Positions 1-7,029 of a DNA stretch of 40,321 bases are shown one piece after another. The notes below the pieces were generated by a model that saw only the letters and a list, made by a program, of their open reading frames with translations, had not been told where the DNA came from and searched no databases. Both the position numbers and the translations under genes were made by a program. Origin of the DNA: a virus; IMG/VR virus record IMGVR_UViG_3300027749_000219, positions 1-40,321 of that record. One strand, given 5' to 3'. The stretch's first letter is position 1. Every line of letters starts with the position of its first letter.

Positions 1-1
1 G

Positions 2-139
2 ACTGTGCCCGACTACTGCGATGTCTACCTGTGGGTAGACGGCAACCGCTACGCCATCACTGACGTAGACACCTCGTGCCATGAGGACGGGGACTTCATT
101 GACATCAACGCCAACGTAGACACAGGAGAAAGCAAATGA
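2..139 (+). CDS. C-terminal fragment of an unrecognised small phage protein
   Basis: The reading frame is open from the left edge of the window to a TGA at 137-139, giving the last 45 residues. It is acidic, with many Asp residues (VDGNRYAITDVD and DGDFIDINANVD). The start lies outside the window. The stop overlaps the ATG of the next small ORF as ATGA, which is typical translational coupling in a phage operon. I do not recognise the family. Confidence 0.6.
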   Translation, partial: TVPDYCDVYLWVDGNRYAITDVDTSCHEDGDFIDINANVDTGESK

Positions 140-231
140 AACTGACCGCATGGCAACGTATCGAACGTATCGTATTTCTCTTGGCCCTGATCGTGGTAGC
201 ACTCGATCTCTTTTACTGGCGGGGAGGGTAA
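136..231 (+). CDS. 31-residue single-span membrane peptide
   Basis: A short ORF starts at ATG 136, overlaps the previous stop (ATGA), and has GGAGAA just upstream at 125-130 as ribosome binding site. The N-terminus is basic (MKLTAWQRIERI) and is followed by a hydrophobic stretch (VFLLALIVVALDLFYW), so it looks like a single transmembrane helix with the N-terminus inside. The family is unknown. It is the last gene before the promoter at 247. The overlap and ribosome binding site favour a real gene, but its size limits certainty. Confidence 0.5.
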   Translation: MKLTAWQRIERIVFLLALIVVALDLFYWRGG

Positions 232-246
232 ATACTACAACTGCGT

Positions 247-275
247 TTGACACAACGACCTTTATCATGTATACT
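247..275 (+). promoter_or_regulatory. Near-consensus sigma70 promoter
   Basis: TTGACA (247-252) is followed after exactly 17 bp by TATACT (270-275). The -35 is perfect and the -10 differs from TATAAT at one base. It sits in the only gap of the left end and points into the early operon starting at 325. This is the best host-type promoter I can see in the window. Confidence 0.8.
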
Positions 276-300
276 TAACCTTGTTAAGTCGGAACTTAAC
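273..300 (+). promoter_or_regulatory. Three-copy ACTTAAC operator overlapping the early promoter
   Basis: ACTTAAC (273-279) and GTTAAGT (283-289) form a perfect 7-bp inverted repeat with a 3-bp spacer, and a third copy, ACTTAAC, lies at 294-300. The cluster runs from inside the -10 box past the predicted transcription start. A repressor bound here would block the promoter. The binding protein is not identified; several small HTH proteins are encoded in the window. Confidence 0.5.
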
Positions 301-324
301 TAACTTTTTAACCACGGAAACATC

Positions 325-708
325 ATGGACATTATCAATCTAACACTGCAAAAAACCTTGCGCACATTGACTGCGATCGGGGCCAAGTACATCATCGTCA
401 TGCCTGACGGTACACAACATAACTTCGGCGATCTGGTGCTTGCACCCCCACCGAAAGTCAAGACCCGCAGGGTCAATCAAGATGGGCAACCCCGCCGTGT
501 GCGTGGGGAATTGTCCAAGGTGACAACGCCGTTCATCAAAGACATGCAAGTCGGTGACGTGGTAACTGTGCCACAACAAGAGGGCATAAGCCGCCAAGAG
601 CTGGTCAAGTCACTGTCGTCACAGGCTATCCACGCATGGGGTACAGGCAGTGCGTCAGTGATGCACAACCCCGACACAGACCAAGCAGAAATCCTGCGCT
701 TGTATTAA
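325..708 (+). CDS. Early protein of unknown function (127 aa)
   Basis: This is the first gene after the strong promoter at 247-275. ATG 325 is preceded by a weak GGAA site. The protein has a basic, proline-containing middle (residues about 40-65, PPPKVKTRR and PRRVR). Next comes a segment resembling the DNA-proximal part of small regulators (FIKDMQVGDVVTVPQQEGISRQELVKSLSSQAIHAWG), where ISRQELVKSLSSQAIHAWG could be a helix-turn-helix. Its position right behind the operator makes it a candidate autoregulator, but this is inference. I do not recognise the family. Confidence 0.75.
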   Translation: MDIINLTLQKTLRTLTAIGAKYIIVMPDGTQHNFGDLVLAPPPKVKTRRVNQDGQPRRVRGELSKVTTPFIKDMQVGDVVTVPQQEGISRQELVKSLSSQAIHAWGTGSASVMHNPDTDQAEILRLY

Positions 709-717
709 GAAGGAACT

Positions 718-891
718 ATGAACATCAGAATGCTTATCAAAGCGCGAGAGCTATTCAGTGTGGGCTGGGCTCCGGCCCATACCCAACGTCACAACATGCG
801 TGCATGGGTCAAAGCTGTGCGCATCCTCGGCCCGAATTGGAAGTTGGCTAAGCCGCTTTCCAAATCGGAATGCACCCCTTCATCTTTTTAA
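718..891 (+). CDS. Small basic protein, unknown (57 aa)
   Basis: ATG 718 has a good Shine-Dalgarno (AAGAAGGAA at 707-715). The 57-residue product is basic and rich in Arg, His and Trp (MNIRMLIKARELF, HTQRHNMRAWVKAVRILGPNWK). Its spacing of 9 bp after the preceding gene fits an operon. It overlaps a possible upstream extension of the next gene, which I rejected because this ORF has the better ribosome binding site. The function is unknown. Confidence 0.55.
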   Translation: MNIRMLIKARELFSVGWAPAHTQRHNMRAWVKAVRILGPNWKLAKPLSKSECTPSSF

Positions 892-931
892 TTCTTTCCT
901 ACTGGTAGGAAATATCTTTAACGGAACTGTT

Positions 932-1801
932 ATGAAACATAAATCACTCTCATCATCTGCCATGCTTCTTGACATGAATATCTCTGTGTACACAGGGCGC
1001 AAGCAAGACAAGGTCACGGCTGAAGAAGTCAACACCGCAAAGAACACACGCAACAAGGGCGCGGCATCGGTGTACAAGTCGCTGTTCGTAGGTGACGCTG
1101 ACCTTGAAGCAATCAACTCTCACGCTGGCAAGGTGCGTGCATGGTTGTACTCAGTCACATTGCCATGGAATGATGGCGGCACAAGGCTTGTACCTACCAA
1201 AGCGTTCTTTGATGTATCACATGAACTGTCCGAGAACGAGAAGGAATTCAATCGCTTGGTCGATCAGTTCGTGGCCAACTATGCAGTGAAGATTTCTGCG
1301 CAGGCATTCAAGCTGGGCAAGCTGTTTGATGCGGTCGAGTACCCCACGGTAGGCGAGATCACGCACAAGTTTGCACTGCGCTACAACTTTACGCCTGTGC
1401 CAGAGGCGGGCGACTTCCGTGTAGACATACCTGCCCAAGCCATACAGCAGTTGAAGGACAAGTTCGAGCAAGCCACAAAGACCCGCATCCAAGAGGCCAT
1501 GCAGGAACCGTGGAACCGCCTGTACGAAGAGGTCAAGCACATCAAAGACAAGATGGCACCACGTGAGGACGGCACCACGCAGAAGCTGTACGCATCCATG
1601 CTGGAGAATGCCCTTGGCCTGTGCGATACGTTGGAATCATTGAACGTGCTGGATGACCCTGACTTGGAAGCGGCACGCCGCGCCTTGCAGTTGTCATTGG
1701 AAGACGTGGACATTAAATCCCTGCGTCAGTCACCCGAACTTCGTCAGTCGCTCATCGTCAAGATGGATGACTTGTCGGAAAAATTTAAACTGGAGATATA
1801 A
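932..1801 (+). CDS. DUF3150-like protein
   Basis: This 289-residue protein has an alpha-helical, charged C-terminal half (about residues 170-289). By its sequence style and above all its position directly before a MoxR/CobS-type ATPase and a VWA protein, it matches the phage DUF3150 family, whose function is unknown. ATG 932 was preferred over an upstream GTG at 758: the upstream region is covered by the 57-residue gene at 718-891, and an ACGGAAC site lies just before 932. Its stop is directly followed by the ATG of the next gene. It is probably a partner or adaptor of the ATPase; this is inferred from gene order only. Confidence 0.7.
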   Translation: MKHKSLSSSAMLLDMNISVYTGRKQDKVTAEEVNTAKNTRNKGAASVYKSLFVGDADLEAINSHAGKVRAWLYSVTLPWNDGGTRLVPTKAFFDVSHELSENEKEFNRLVDQFVANYAVKISAQAFKLGKLFDAVEYPTVGEITHKFALRYNFTPVPEAGDFRVDIPAQAIQQLKDKFEQATKTRIQEAMQEPWNRLYEEVKHIKDKMAPREDGTTQKLYASMLENALGLCDTLESLNVLDDPDLEAARRALQLSLEDVDIKSLRQSPELRQSLIVKMDDLSEKFKLEI

Positions 1802-2002
1802 ATGGACCTCGACCAAAAAATGAAACGTACCGCTGCGGAAATCATTGCGGTGCTAAACAAAAGCGAACTATCCATAGGGGAAGGTCTAGCTACGCTGGCC
1901 ATGACCTTAGTAGTTGCTTCACGTGTAAAAGGCTTGACCGATGCCGACATACAGCAAAAGGTAGCTAACACCATCGACAGCATGAACGCAACCAAACAAT
2001 AA
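1802..2002 (+). CDS. Small helical protein between the DUF3150-like and MoxR genes (66 aa)
   Basis: ATG 1802 abuts the preceding TAA (TAAATG), which suggests translational coupling. The product appears all-helical, with a central hydrophobic segment (EGLATLAMTLVVASRVKGL) and an amphipathic C-terminus. There is no known family or catalytic motif. Being inside the DUF3150-MoxR-VWA run, it may be a small component of that system. Confidence 0.65.
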   Translation: MDLDQKMKRTAAEIIAVLNKSELSIGEGLATLAMTLVVASRVKGLTDADIQQKVANTIDSMNATKQ

Positions 2003-2015
2003 CCGAAAGCAAACT

Positions 2016-3071
2016 ATGCAAACATCTTTGAACTACAACGAAACCGTTGATCTGATTGCCGCCATCGGCACAGAAGTTACAACCATCGTCGAGGGCCACA
2101 TCGGGTCTGGTAAGTCTTCGCTTATCCATGCGCTTGGCAAGCGGTTCCCCGGCCACCGTGAGATTTACATGGACATGACGGTCATGCACGAGGGTGACTT
2201 CCGTGTGCCCGCCGTTGACCACGCGACCAAGACCAGCGAGTTCTATCCGAACGAATCGCTTGGACTGCACAGCGATGTGCCTGTGATCCTGATGTTGGAT
2301 GAGATGGGCAAGGCCCACAAGAACGTGAAGGATGCATCCCTGCCCCTGTTGGTAGAGCGTAGGCTTGGCAATCGGTTCCTGCACCTTGACAGCATCGTGT
2401 TTGCCACGACTAACCATGGCGGCGAGAACGTAGGGGATACCCTGCAAGCGCACCACCGCAACCGCCTGACTACTGTGCGTATGGGCAAGCCCACTGCGGT
2501 TGATTGGATACGTGACTTTGCACGGGTGAATGGCATTGCACCAGAGGTCATCATGTGGGTCGAAGAGCGGCCAGAGGCGTTGGAGTCCTACGAAGAGTAC
2601 GACCGCCCCGATGACAACCCGTTCATCTTTCACCCCAAGGCGCAGCGCAGTGCGTTCGTTACGCACCGTTCATTGGAGCAAGCATCTAAGATCGTAAACA
2701 AGCGCCACATGTACACGCCCAATGCGTTGGAAGTTGCTTTGATTGGTACGATCGGTGCCCCTGCTGCGCTGGATATGCAGTCATGGATTGCCATGGGTGA
2801 CTCGTTGCCCAAGCGTGCAGAGATCATCAACGACCCTGACAACGCACGCCTGCCCTCACAGGTAGCGGGCAAGCTGATGCTTACCTACCAAGCGTTGAAC
2901 TGGGTGACCGAAGATACGCTCGACCCGTGGATGACTTACATGGCGCGTATGCACAAGGAAGTGCAAGCGTTGTTCTGCACCACGATCGTCAAGAAGACCA
3001 GCAAGCACTTCGTGTTCGAGAACGACAAGTTCACCACGTTCGCTACTGACAACCAATACATGTTTGCGTGA
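2016..3071 (+). CDS. MoxR/CobS-type AAA+ ATPase
   Basis: The protein has 351 residues. Walker A is GHIGSGKS at residues 27-34, with Lys33 as phosphate-binding residue. Walker B is VILMLDE at residues 90-96, with Asp95 and Glu96. A following FATTNHGG resembles sensor 1 of MoxR-type ATPases. In phages such proteins are often annotated as cobalamin biosynthesis CobS, but no cobalamin pathway is present here. MoxR ATPases work with VWA proteins to remodel or assemble protein complexes, and a VWA gene follows with its ribosome binding site overlapping this stop codon. The substrate is unknown. Confidence 0.88.
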   Translation: MQTSLNYNETVDLIAAIGTEVTTIVEGHIGSGKSSLIHALGKRFPGHREIYMDMTVMHEGDFRVPAVDHATKTSEFYPNESLGLHSDVPVILMLDEMGKAHKNVKDASLPLLVERRLGNRFLHLDSIVFATTNHGGENVGDTLQAHHRNRLTTVRMGKPTAVDWIRDFARVNGIAPEVIMWVEERPEALESYEEYDRPDDNPFIFHPKAQRSAFVTHRSLEQASKIVNKRHMYTPNALEVALIGTIGAPAALDMQSWIAMGDSLPKRAEIINDPDNARLPSQVAGKLMLTYQALNWVTEDTLDPWMTYMARMHKEVQALFCTTIVKKTSKHFVFENDKFTTFATDNQYMFA

Positions 3072-3078
3072 GGACTAT

Positions 3079-4227
3079 ATGAAAATGTCACAAGCACAGC
3101 GCGTAGAACGCGCACACGTTTCACTGATCCGCGACAGCGAGTACATGTGGCTGGCGGGCATCATCGTCATGGGCGAAAACAAAGTCGTCAACGACCCAAG
3201 CATCACTGCCCGCACCGATGGTGTTAACGCTGAGTATGGTGAGCAGTTCATCGCAGGGCTGACCGATGCCGAACTGATGGGCTTGGTATTGCACGAGAAG
3301 ATGCACTGCGCCTTCAAGCACTTGTCCACGTGGCGTGGGCTGTACAACGATGATCCTGAGTTGGCCAACGTGGCGTGTGATTACGTCATCAACCTGCCGA
3401 TCCACGACCGATACAAGAAAGATCAATTCGTCAAACTGCCTGACGGCGGGTGCGTTGATGAGAAGTACCGTGGCATGGACGCAGGCGAAGTGTTCCGTTC
3501 GCTCAAGCAAGATGGCCAGAGTGGCAAGCGCCCGAAAGGTTTTGACCAGCACGACTGGGATGGCGCTGACCAGATGACAGCAACCGAAGTGGATGAGCTA
3601 TCCAAAACCATCGACCAAGCACTGCGCCAAGGCAACATCTTGGCAAGCAAGGCAGGGGCCAACGTGGACCGTGACATCTTGGAAATGCTCAAGCCCAAGG
3701 TTGACTGGCGTACCGCCCTGCGGGAGTTCGTGACCAACTGCAAGCCGGGGGATGACTACTCTTCGTACCGCCGTGTGGATCGCCGCATGATGAGCCAAGA
3801 CATGATGACGCCTACGTCTTACACCGACTCGCTGTTCCGCATAGTGCTGGCTGTCGATACTTCTGGCTCCATCGGGGGCAAGGAACTGGCAGCTTTTCTT
3901 TCTGAAGTTCAGGGAATTTGCCAAACTGTTTGTCCTGAATTTGTGGAATTGCTTTATTGGGGGCACAATGTAGCTGCACACGAAACATATCAATCAAATT
4001 CGATCGACTCGATCAGTCAAAGCACCAAGCCTGTGGGCGGTGGTGGTACGGCTCCGAGTTGCGTTACGGCGTATCTGCGCGATGAACACATCGTGCCGGA
4101 CTGTATTGTCGTATTGACTGACGGGGATGTCTTCGGTGACTGGGGCGGTGAGTGGCCTGCACCTACGCTCTGGTGTATGAACAATGACTATAACGTAGCT
4201 CCTACGGGGGTGACGGTACACATGTAA
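3079..4227 (+). CDS. HEXXH metallopeptidase-like/VWA domain protein (CobT-like)
   Basis: ATG 3079 was chosen over a TTG at 3064 because GTGAGGA at 3068-3074 is correctly spaced for it. The protein has 382 residues. The N-terminal part carries HEKMH (His72, Glu73, His76), a zinc-peptidase-like motif seen in the DUF2201 family. The C-terminal VWA domain carries the MIDAS motif DTSGS (Asp260, Ser262, Ser264) and a later TDGD (from Thr347). The partner is almost certainly the AAA+ ATPase just upstream. Whether HEXXH is catalytic cannot be told. Codon usage changes visibly around 3890-4020, near the MIDAS motif. Confidence 0.88.
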   Translation: MKMSQAQRVERAHVSLIRDSEYMWLAGIIVMGENKVVNDPSITARTDGVNAEYGEQFIAGLTDAELMGLVLHEKMHCAFKHLSTWRGLYNDDPELANVACDYVINLPIHDRYKKDQFVKLPDGGCVDEKYRGMDAGEVFRSLKQDGQSGKRPKGFDQHDWDGADQMTATEVDELSKTIDQALRQGNILASKAGANVDRDILEMLKPKVDWRTALREFVTNCKPGDDYSSYRRVDRRMMSQDMMTPTSYTDSLFRIVLAVDTSGSIGGKELAAFLSEVQGICQTVCPEFVELLYWGHNVAAHETYQSNSIDSISQSTKPVGGGGTAPSCVTAYLRDEHIVPDCIVVLTDGDVFGDWGGEWPAPTLWCMNNDYNVAPTGVTVHM

Positions 4228-4470
4228 ATGGACAAATCAAAAGAACTTAGTTACAGAGTGGTAAAAACACCAGAGGGTAAGTGGGAGGTTGGTGTCTACC
4301 ATAACGAATGGCATAAATACGAAGCCGTATACACAGATGAAGCACTGCCGGAATGGATACGCAAAGACATTGCGTTGTTGAACTTGGTGGATAACCAATC
4401 AAACATTCAGTCCATCGGGCACCGTGTGGGTCCAGTGTATTGGCTACAACCAAAGGAACGGAAACTATGA
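4228..4470 (+). CDS. Small hypothetical protein (80 aa)
   Basis: ATG 4228 follows the preceding TAA without a gap. The sequence is mixed alpha/beta with several aromatic residues (KWEVGVYHNEWHKYEAVY, VGPVYWLQP). No known motif is seen. Its TGA overlaps the next start as ATGA. It may belong functionally to the AAA+/VWA run, but nothing in the sequence proves that. Confidence 0.65.
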   Translation: MDKSKELSYRVVKTPEGKWEVGVYHNEWHKYEAVYTDEALPEWIRKDIALLNLVDNQSNIQSIGHRVGPVYWLQPKERKL

Positions 4471-4667
4471 AAGCAGTACTTGAATTCAATTACCCGCAGG
4501 ACGAGCGCAAGCTACTCTATGCGGTGAAGGGCCACGACATGTACGTGGCCTTAGTGAACATCCGCATGCACATCGCCAAGGAGTTCACACACAAAGCGGA
4601 CATGGCCGAGGTGTTGGCACGTGTACGTGAATTGACCGATGATATTTTTCACAACTTAGGAGACTGA
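4467..4667 (+). CDS. Small hypothetical protein (66 aa)
   Basis: The start is ATG 4467, overlapping the previous TGA and preceded by AAAGGAACGG at 4451-4460. An upstream TTG in frame at 4440 lacks a ribosome binding site. The product is mostly helical (KGHDMYVALVNIRMHIAKEF, ADMAEVLARVRELTDDIF). It has the look of small phage proteins found among accessory early genes. The function is unknown. Confidence 0.65.
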   Translation: MKAVLEFNYPQDERKLLYAVKGHDMYVALVNIRMHIAKEFTHKADMAEVLARVRELTDDIFHNLGD

Positions 4668-4668
4668 C

Positions 4669-4872
4669 ATGGACGCTACGTTTGCTTTAATAAAAGAGTT
4701 AATAATTACCTGCGGCATCATCATTGCACTAATGTGTTTTATGGCGCTGTGCTTTTGGATGTACCCGAGCATGAATGAGGTACGGAAAATGGACTGCACG
4801 ATGGCAGAGTTTTCACCTGACATGGCGTTGGAAGTTAAACAAGCGTGCCGCGAGATGAGGAGTAAGAAATGA
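4669..4872 (+). CDS. Small membrane protein (67 aa)
   Basis: ATG 4669 has a strong ribosome binding site (TTAGGAGA at 4656-4663). One hydrophobic segment (residues about 10-32, IITCGIIIALMCFMALCFWM) should span the membrane. A soluble, charged C-terminal tail with two cysteines follows. It could be an early membrane-acting protein (exclusion or takeover), but no family is recognised. Confidence 0.65.
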   Translation: MDATFALIKELIITCGIIIALMCFMALCFWMYPSMNEVRKMDCTMAEFSPDMALEVKQACREMRSKK

Positions 4873-5084
4873 ACAAACCGCACCCTTTAAATGAGGCGTA
4901 CTTTTCCAAAGGTTCCCCACAACTGTTTTGCGGTCCCGATGGGCGTTACATGATGGGGCTTGCGCAATTGTTTGGCGCTCATTTATGTGGGCCCCTTGGA
5001 AATACCAAAGACCATGACTTTGTGGACAACAAATGCACAGCTTGTGAAGTTTACAGAAAACCCCACAGATATTTAATTGATTGA
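4869..5084 (+). CDS. Small cysteine-containing hypothetical protein (71 aa)
   Basis: The start ATG 4869 overlaps the previous TGA as ATGA. The protein contains four cysteines, with the last two spaced as CTAC (residues 57-60), plus several His residues. Metal binding is conceivable but the spacing does not match a standard zinc finger. The family is unknown. Confidence 0.6.
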   Translation: MNKPHPLNEAYFSKGSPQLFCGPDGRYMMGLAQLFGAHLCGPLGNTKDHDFVDNKCTACEVYRKPHRYLID

Positions 5085-5102
5085 CAAAAAGGAGAAATGC
5101 AA

Positions 5103-5498
5103 ATGAGCACCGACAAAACAGATTCAGGATGGCGCAAGCGTCAAATTGTTTTGGACATCAAAGCTGAAAATGCGCGTGAACTGGGGCTTGACTATGAGCC
5201 TGACAAGACAATCATGGAGATGGCGCGGGAGGCTGGGGCAGTATTCCCTGCTGATGGTAGCTACCATTCATTTGAAAGGCACGAAGACCTTGAAGCCTTT
5301 GCCGAGTTGGTGCGTGCTGATGAGCGTGACAAATGGATGGAGCGTGCCCACATCATGATTCTTGGGGAACGTGAGGGCTGTCATGCACTGCGCCAAACCC
5401 TGTCAAACCCACATGAGCACTGTCAAATAAGCGCACACGCCTACGACATGGCAATTGCGGCATACGGAGCCGCCATACGAGCAAGGGGAAACACATGA
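5103..5498 (+). CDS. Phage accessory protein with helical EDLEAFAELVRADERDKW segment
   Basis: Two in-frame ATGs exist, at 5097 and 5103. The AAAAAGGAG site at 5086-5094 is better spaced for 5103, giving 131 residues. The central segment DLEAFAELVRADERDKW and the closing helix (YDMAIAAYGAAIRARGNT) are common in small phage and prophage hypothetical proteins. Its sense stop overlaps the next ATG. The function is unknown. Confidence 0.65.
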   Translation: MSTDKTDSGWRKRQIVLDIKAENARELGLDYEPDKTIMEMAREAGAVFPADGSYHSFERHEDLEAFAELVRADERDKWMERAHIMILGEREGCHALRQTLSNPHEHCQISAHAYDMAIAAYGAAIRARGNT

Positions 5499-5791
5499 AT
5501 TTATATAAAACAAATCCAAATTCCATTGTTTTTCAAGATTTCAATTCAGACTGGGTGCTACGCATCACCGCCGACAGACGCATTGAAGTTAATGAAGGTG
5601 TTGAGGTGACTGAGGCGGCGCAAAAAGCCTTAGATGCCATGCAGCAGTTGTTGACAAAAGGTCTTGATAAAGCTGTTGCTGATGAACGTGAAGCGTGTGC
5701 AAATACGGCGGGTCTTGCATTACTTGGCGCAGATAAAGCACTGAGTGATCGGGTTTTGAAAGCCATTCGAGCAAGGAGAACACATGATTAA
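5495..5791 (+). CDS. Small hypothetical phage protein (98 aa)
   Basis: ATG 5495 overlaps the previous stop and is preceded by AAGGGGAAA. The C-terminal part (KAVADEREACANTAGLALLG, then SDRVLKAIRARRTHD) is a variation of the same helical theme as the gene before it: both contain ADERE/ADERD and end in AIRARxxT. The two neighbours may be distant paralogues. The function is unknown. Confidence 0.65.
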   Translation: MNLYKTNPNSIVFQDFNSDWVLRITADRRIEVNEGVEVTEAAQKALDAMQQLLTKGLDKAVADEREACANTAGLALLGADKALSDRVLKAIRARRTHD

Positions 5792-6419
5792 AGAACTGAA
5801 ACGCTTTGAAAAATGGTGGGACGCTGGTGATGACATCCCCAATAACGGGCCGTATACACCTGATACGCCAATCCAATTTGCATGGGCTGGTTGGCAAGCG
5901 GCCTTGGCACAGCCAGAGCAAGAGCCTGTGGCGTGGATGCGTCAAGACGGTCAACGGGTTACGACTGCCAGCGATAGACACAACTATCCTGATTACGAAA
6001 CTCGTTATTCAATTCCTCTCTACACCCACCCACCACAGCGCACAGAGCAAGAGCCTGTGGCGTGGATGACAATCACCGGATACGGAGAAGAGGACGACAT
6101 TCACTACGAAAACCCAGAAGGCCATTTGATGGAGGGCTGGACGTACAAGCCGCTTTACACACACCCACCACAGCCAGACCCTGTGCAGGAGCCTGTGGCG
6201 TGGATGGAGATGGTCGTGGCAAACCTTGTGCGTGAAGGCGTCAACAAACACAACGCCCGGGAGCTTGCAGAGCATTTTTACACCGCCCCGTCCGCAGCAC
6301 AGCGCGAATGGGTAGGGCTGACGGATGAGGAGCGGCGAGACATTGCAACTGAAGTTCCGATGGATGCTGTATGTATAACTGAAGCCAAACTAAAGGAGAA
6401 AAATTTTGACACCAATTGA
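5784..6419 (+). CDS. QEPVAWM/YTHPPQ repeat protein
   Basis: This 211-residue protein has three copies of a module that begins QEPVAWM and, in two copies, ends with LYTHPPQ (modules at about residues 47-85, 88-128 and 134-170). At DNA level GAGCCTGTGGCGTGGATG recurs three times (from about 5922, 6052 and 6190). The N-terminus (RFEKWWDAGDDIPN, QFAWAGWQAAL) and the closing WVGLTDEERRDI are typical of a hypothetical family frequent in phages and prophages of environmental proteobacteria. Its role is unknown. The module number varies among relatives, as I recall. Confidence 0.75.
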   Translation: MIKELKRFEKWWDAGDDIPNNGPYTPDTPIQFAWAGWQAALAQPEQEPVAWMRQDGQRVTTASDRHNYPDYETRYSIPLYTHPPQRTEQEPVAWMTITGYGEEDDIHYENPEGHLMEGWTYKPLYTHPPQPDPVQEPVAWMEMVVANLVREGVNKHNARELAEHFYTAPSAAQREWVGLTDEERRDIATEVPMDAVCITEAKLKEKNFDTN

Positions 6420-6591
6420 TTTTGTAATTTTTGACGGCGACAGTACGCCGAACTTACCCGTGCACCAAGTGGCGGAAGCCATGTCCAAACCGATCAGAAT
6501 TTACAGCGCTGGCAAGGAATGGGAAGTCATTGGCTACTACTACGCGGACGGTCAAATGATGCTCGATATACGGGAGAACAACAATGGATGA
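6406..6591 (+). CDS. Small hypothetical protein with TTG start (61 aa)
   Basis: The TTG at 6406 is supported by a strong ribosome binding site, AAAGGAG at 6392-6398, at good spacing. It overlaps the preceding gene by 14 bp. The 61-residue product has a mixed alpha/beta look (PIRIYSAGKEWEVIGYYYAD). An internal ATG at 6481 is possible but has no good ribosome binding site. The function is unknown. Confidence 0.6.
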   Translation: MTPIDFVIFDGDSTPNLPVHQVAEAMSKPIRIYSAGKEWEVIGYYYADGQMMLDIRENNNG

Positions 6592-6769
6592 AGATGACGA
6601 TATACAAGGCTATGCAGCGGACACGGCAATCGTACAAACACTACTGCCCAAGCTGTACTCAATCATTGACCGACTGCTGGACGGGCAGGACAAGGCGCTG
6701 GTTATCGAAGCCCGCAGGGTGTTGCCCAAGGCATACAAGAATTCATTTGAGAAAGGTAAAGGCGTATGA
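6584..6769 (+). CDS. Small helical acidic-start protein (61 aa)
   Basis: ATG 6584 overlaps the previous gene by 8 bp and is preceded by GGGAGA at 6572-6577. The N-terminus is acidic (MDEDDDIQ) and the rest looks helical (VQTLLPKLYSIIDRLL, KALVIEARRVLPKAYKN). There is no recognised family. Confidence 0.55.
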   Translation: MDEDDDIQGYAADTAIVQTLLPKLYSIIDRLLDGQDKALVIEARRVLPKAYKNSFEKGKGV

Positions 6770-7029
6770 CTGATGAAGAGCTGCAAGCCAAGATGCTGGA
6801 GTTTATTGAAACGCAAGACGGCGATTATCTTGATGAGTGGTACGCATCACCCCGCGAATTTGCGGCCACCATACTGAACGATTTTGCACAACACCTTGGC
6901 CTTGAAATGGTAATCCCTGAGTATGTGCCTCAATTAAAAAAGGCAGAGATCGACCGCAACGCAATGTTTCAATCGCTTCTGCCGGAGATTCAAAGACTGT
7001 TTAACGTGGCATACAAGGAGCAAAAATGA
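6766..7029 (+). CDS. Small hypothetical protein (87 aa)
   Basis: ATG 6766 overlaps the preceding TGA as ATGA, and GAAAGG lies upstream. The product is acidic and mainly helical (DEELQAKMLEFIETQDGDYL, REFAATILNDFAQHLGL). No motif is recognised. Its stop overlaps the next start in the same manner, so this is a continuously coupled run. Confidence 0.6.
   Translation: MTDEELQAKMLEFIETQDGDYLDEWYASPREFAATILNDFAQHLGLEMVIPEYVPQLKKAEIDRNAMFQSLLPEIQRLFNVAYKEQK

Noticed and set aside
758-931. Upstream GTG extension of the DUF3150-like gene
   Set aside because: It overlaps the 57-residue ORF at 718-891 that has a good ribosome binding site, and the extension has a different, Ser/Arg-rich composition; ATG 932 fits better.
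1965-2666. 233-codon open frame on the - strand
   Set aside because: It is the reverse-complement shadow of the MoxR-type ATPase gene, with Val/His/Arg-rich meaningless sequence.
2016-4227. Cobalamin biosynthesis genes cobS and cobT
   Set aside because: Similarity is to the AAA+/VWA fold only; no other cobalamin gene is present, so a metal chelatase role is not supported.
5081-5110. TTGACA as a promoter -35
   Set aside because: No -10 element lies 16-18 bp downstream; the sequence belongs to the ribosome binding region of the gene at 5103.
6406-6428. TTGACA with TGTAAT as a promoter
   Set aside because: Spacing is only 11 bp, and the TTG is explained as a start codon.
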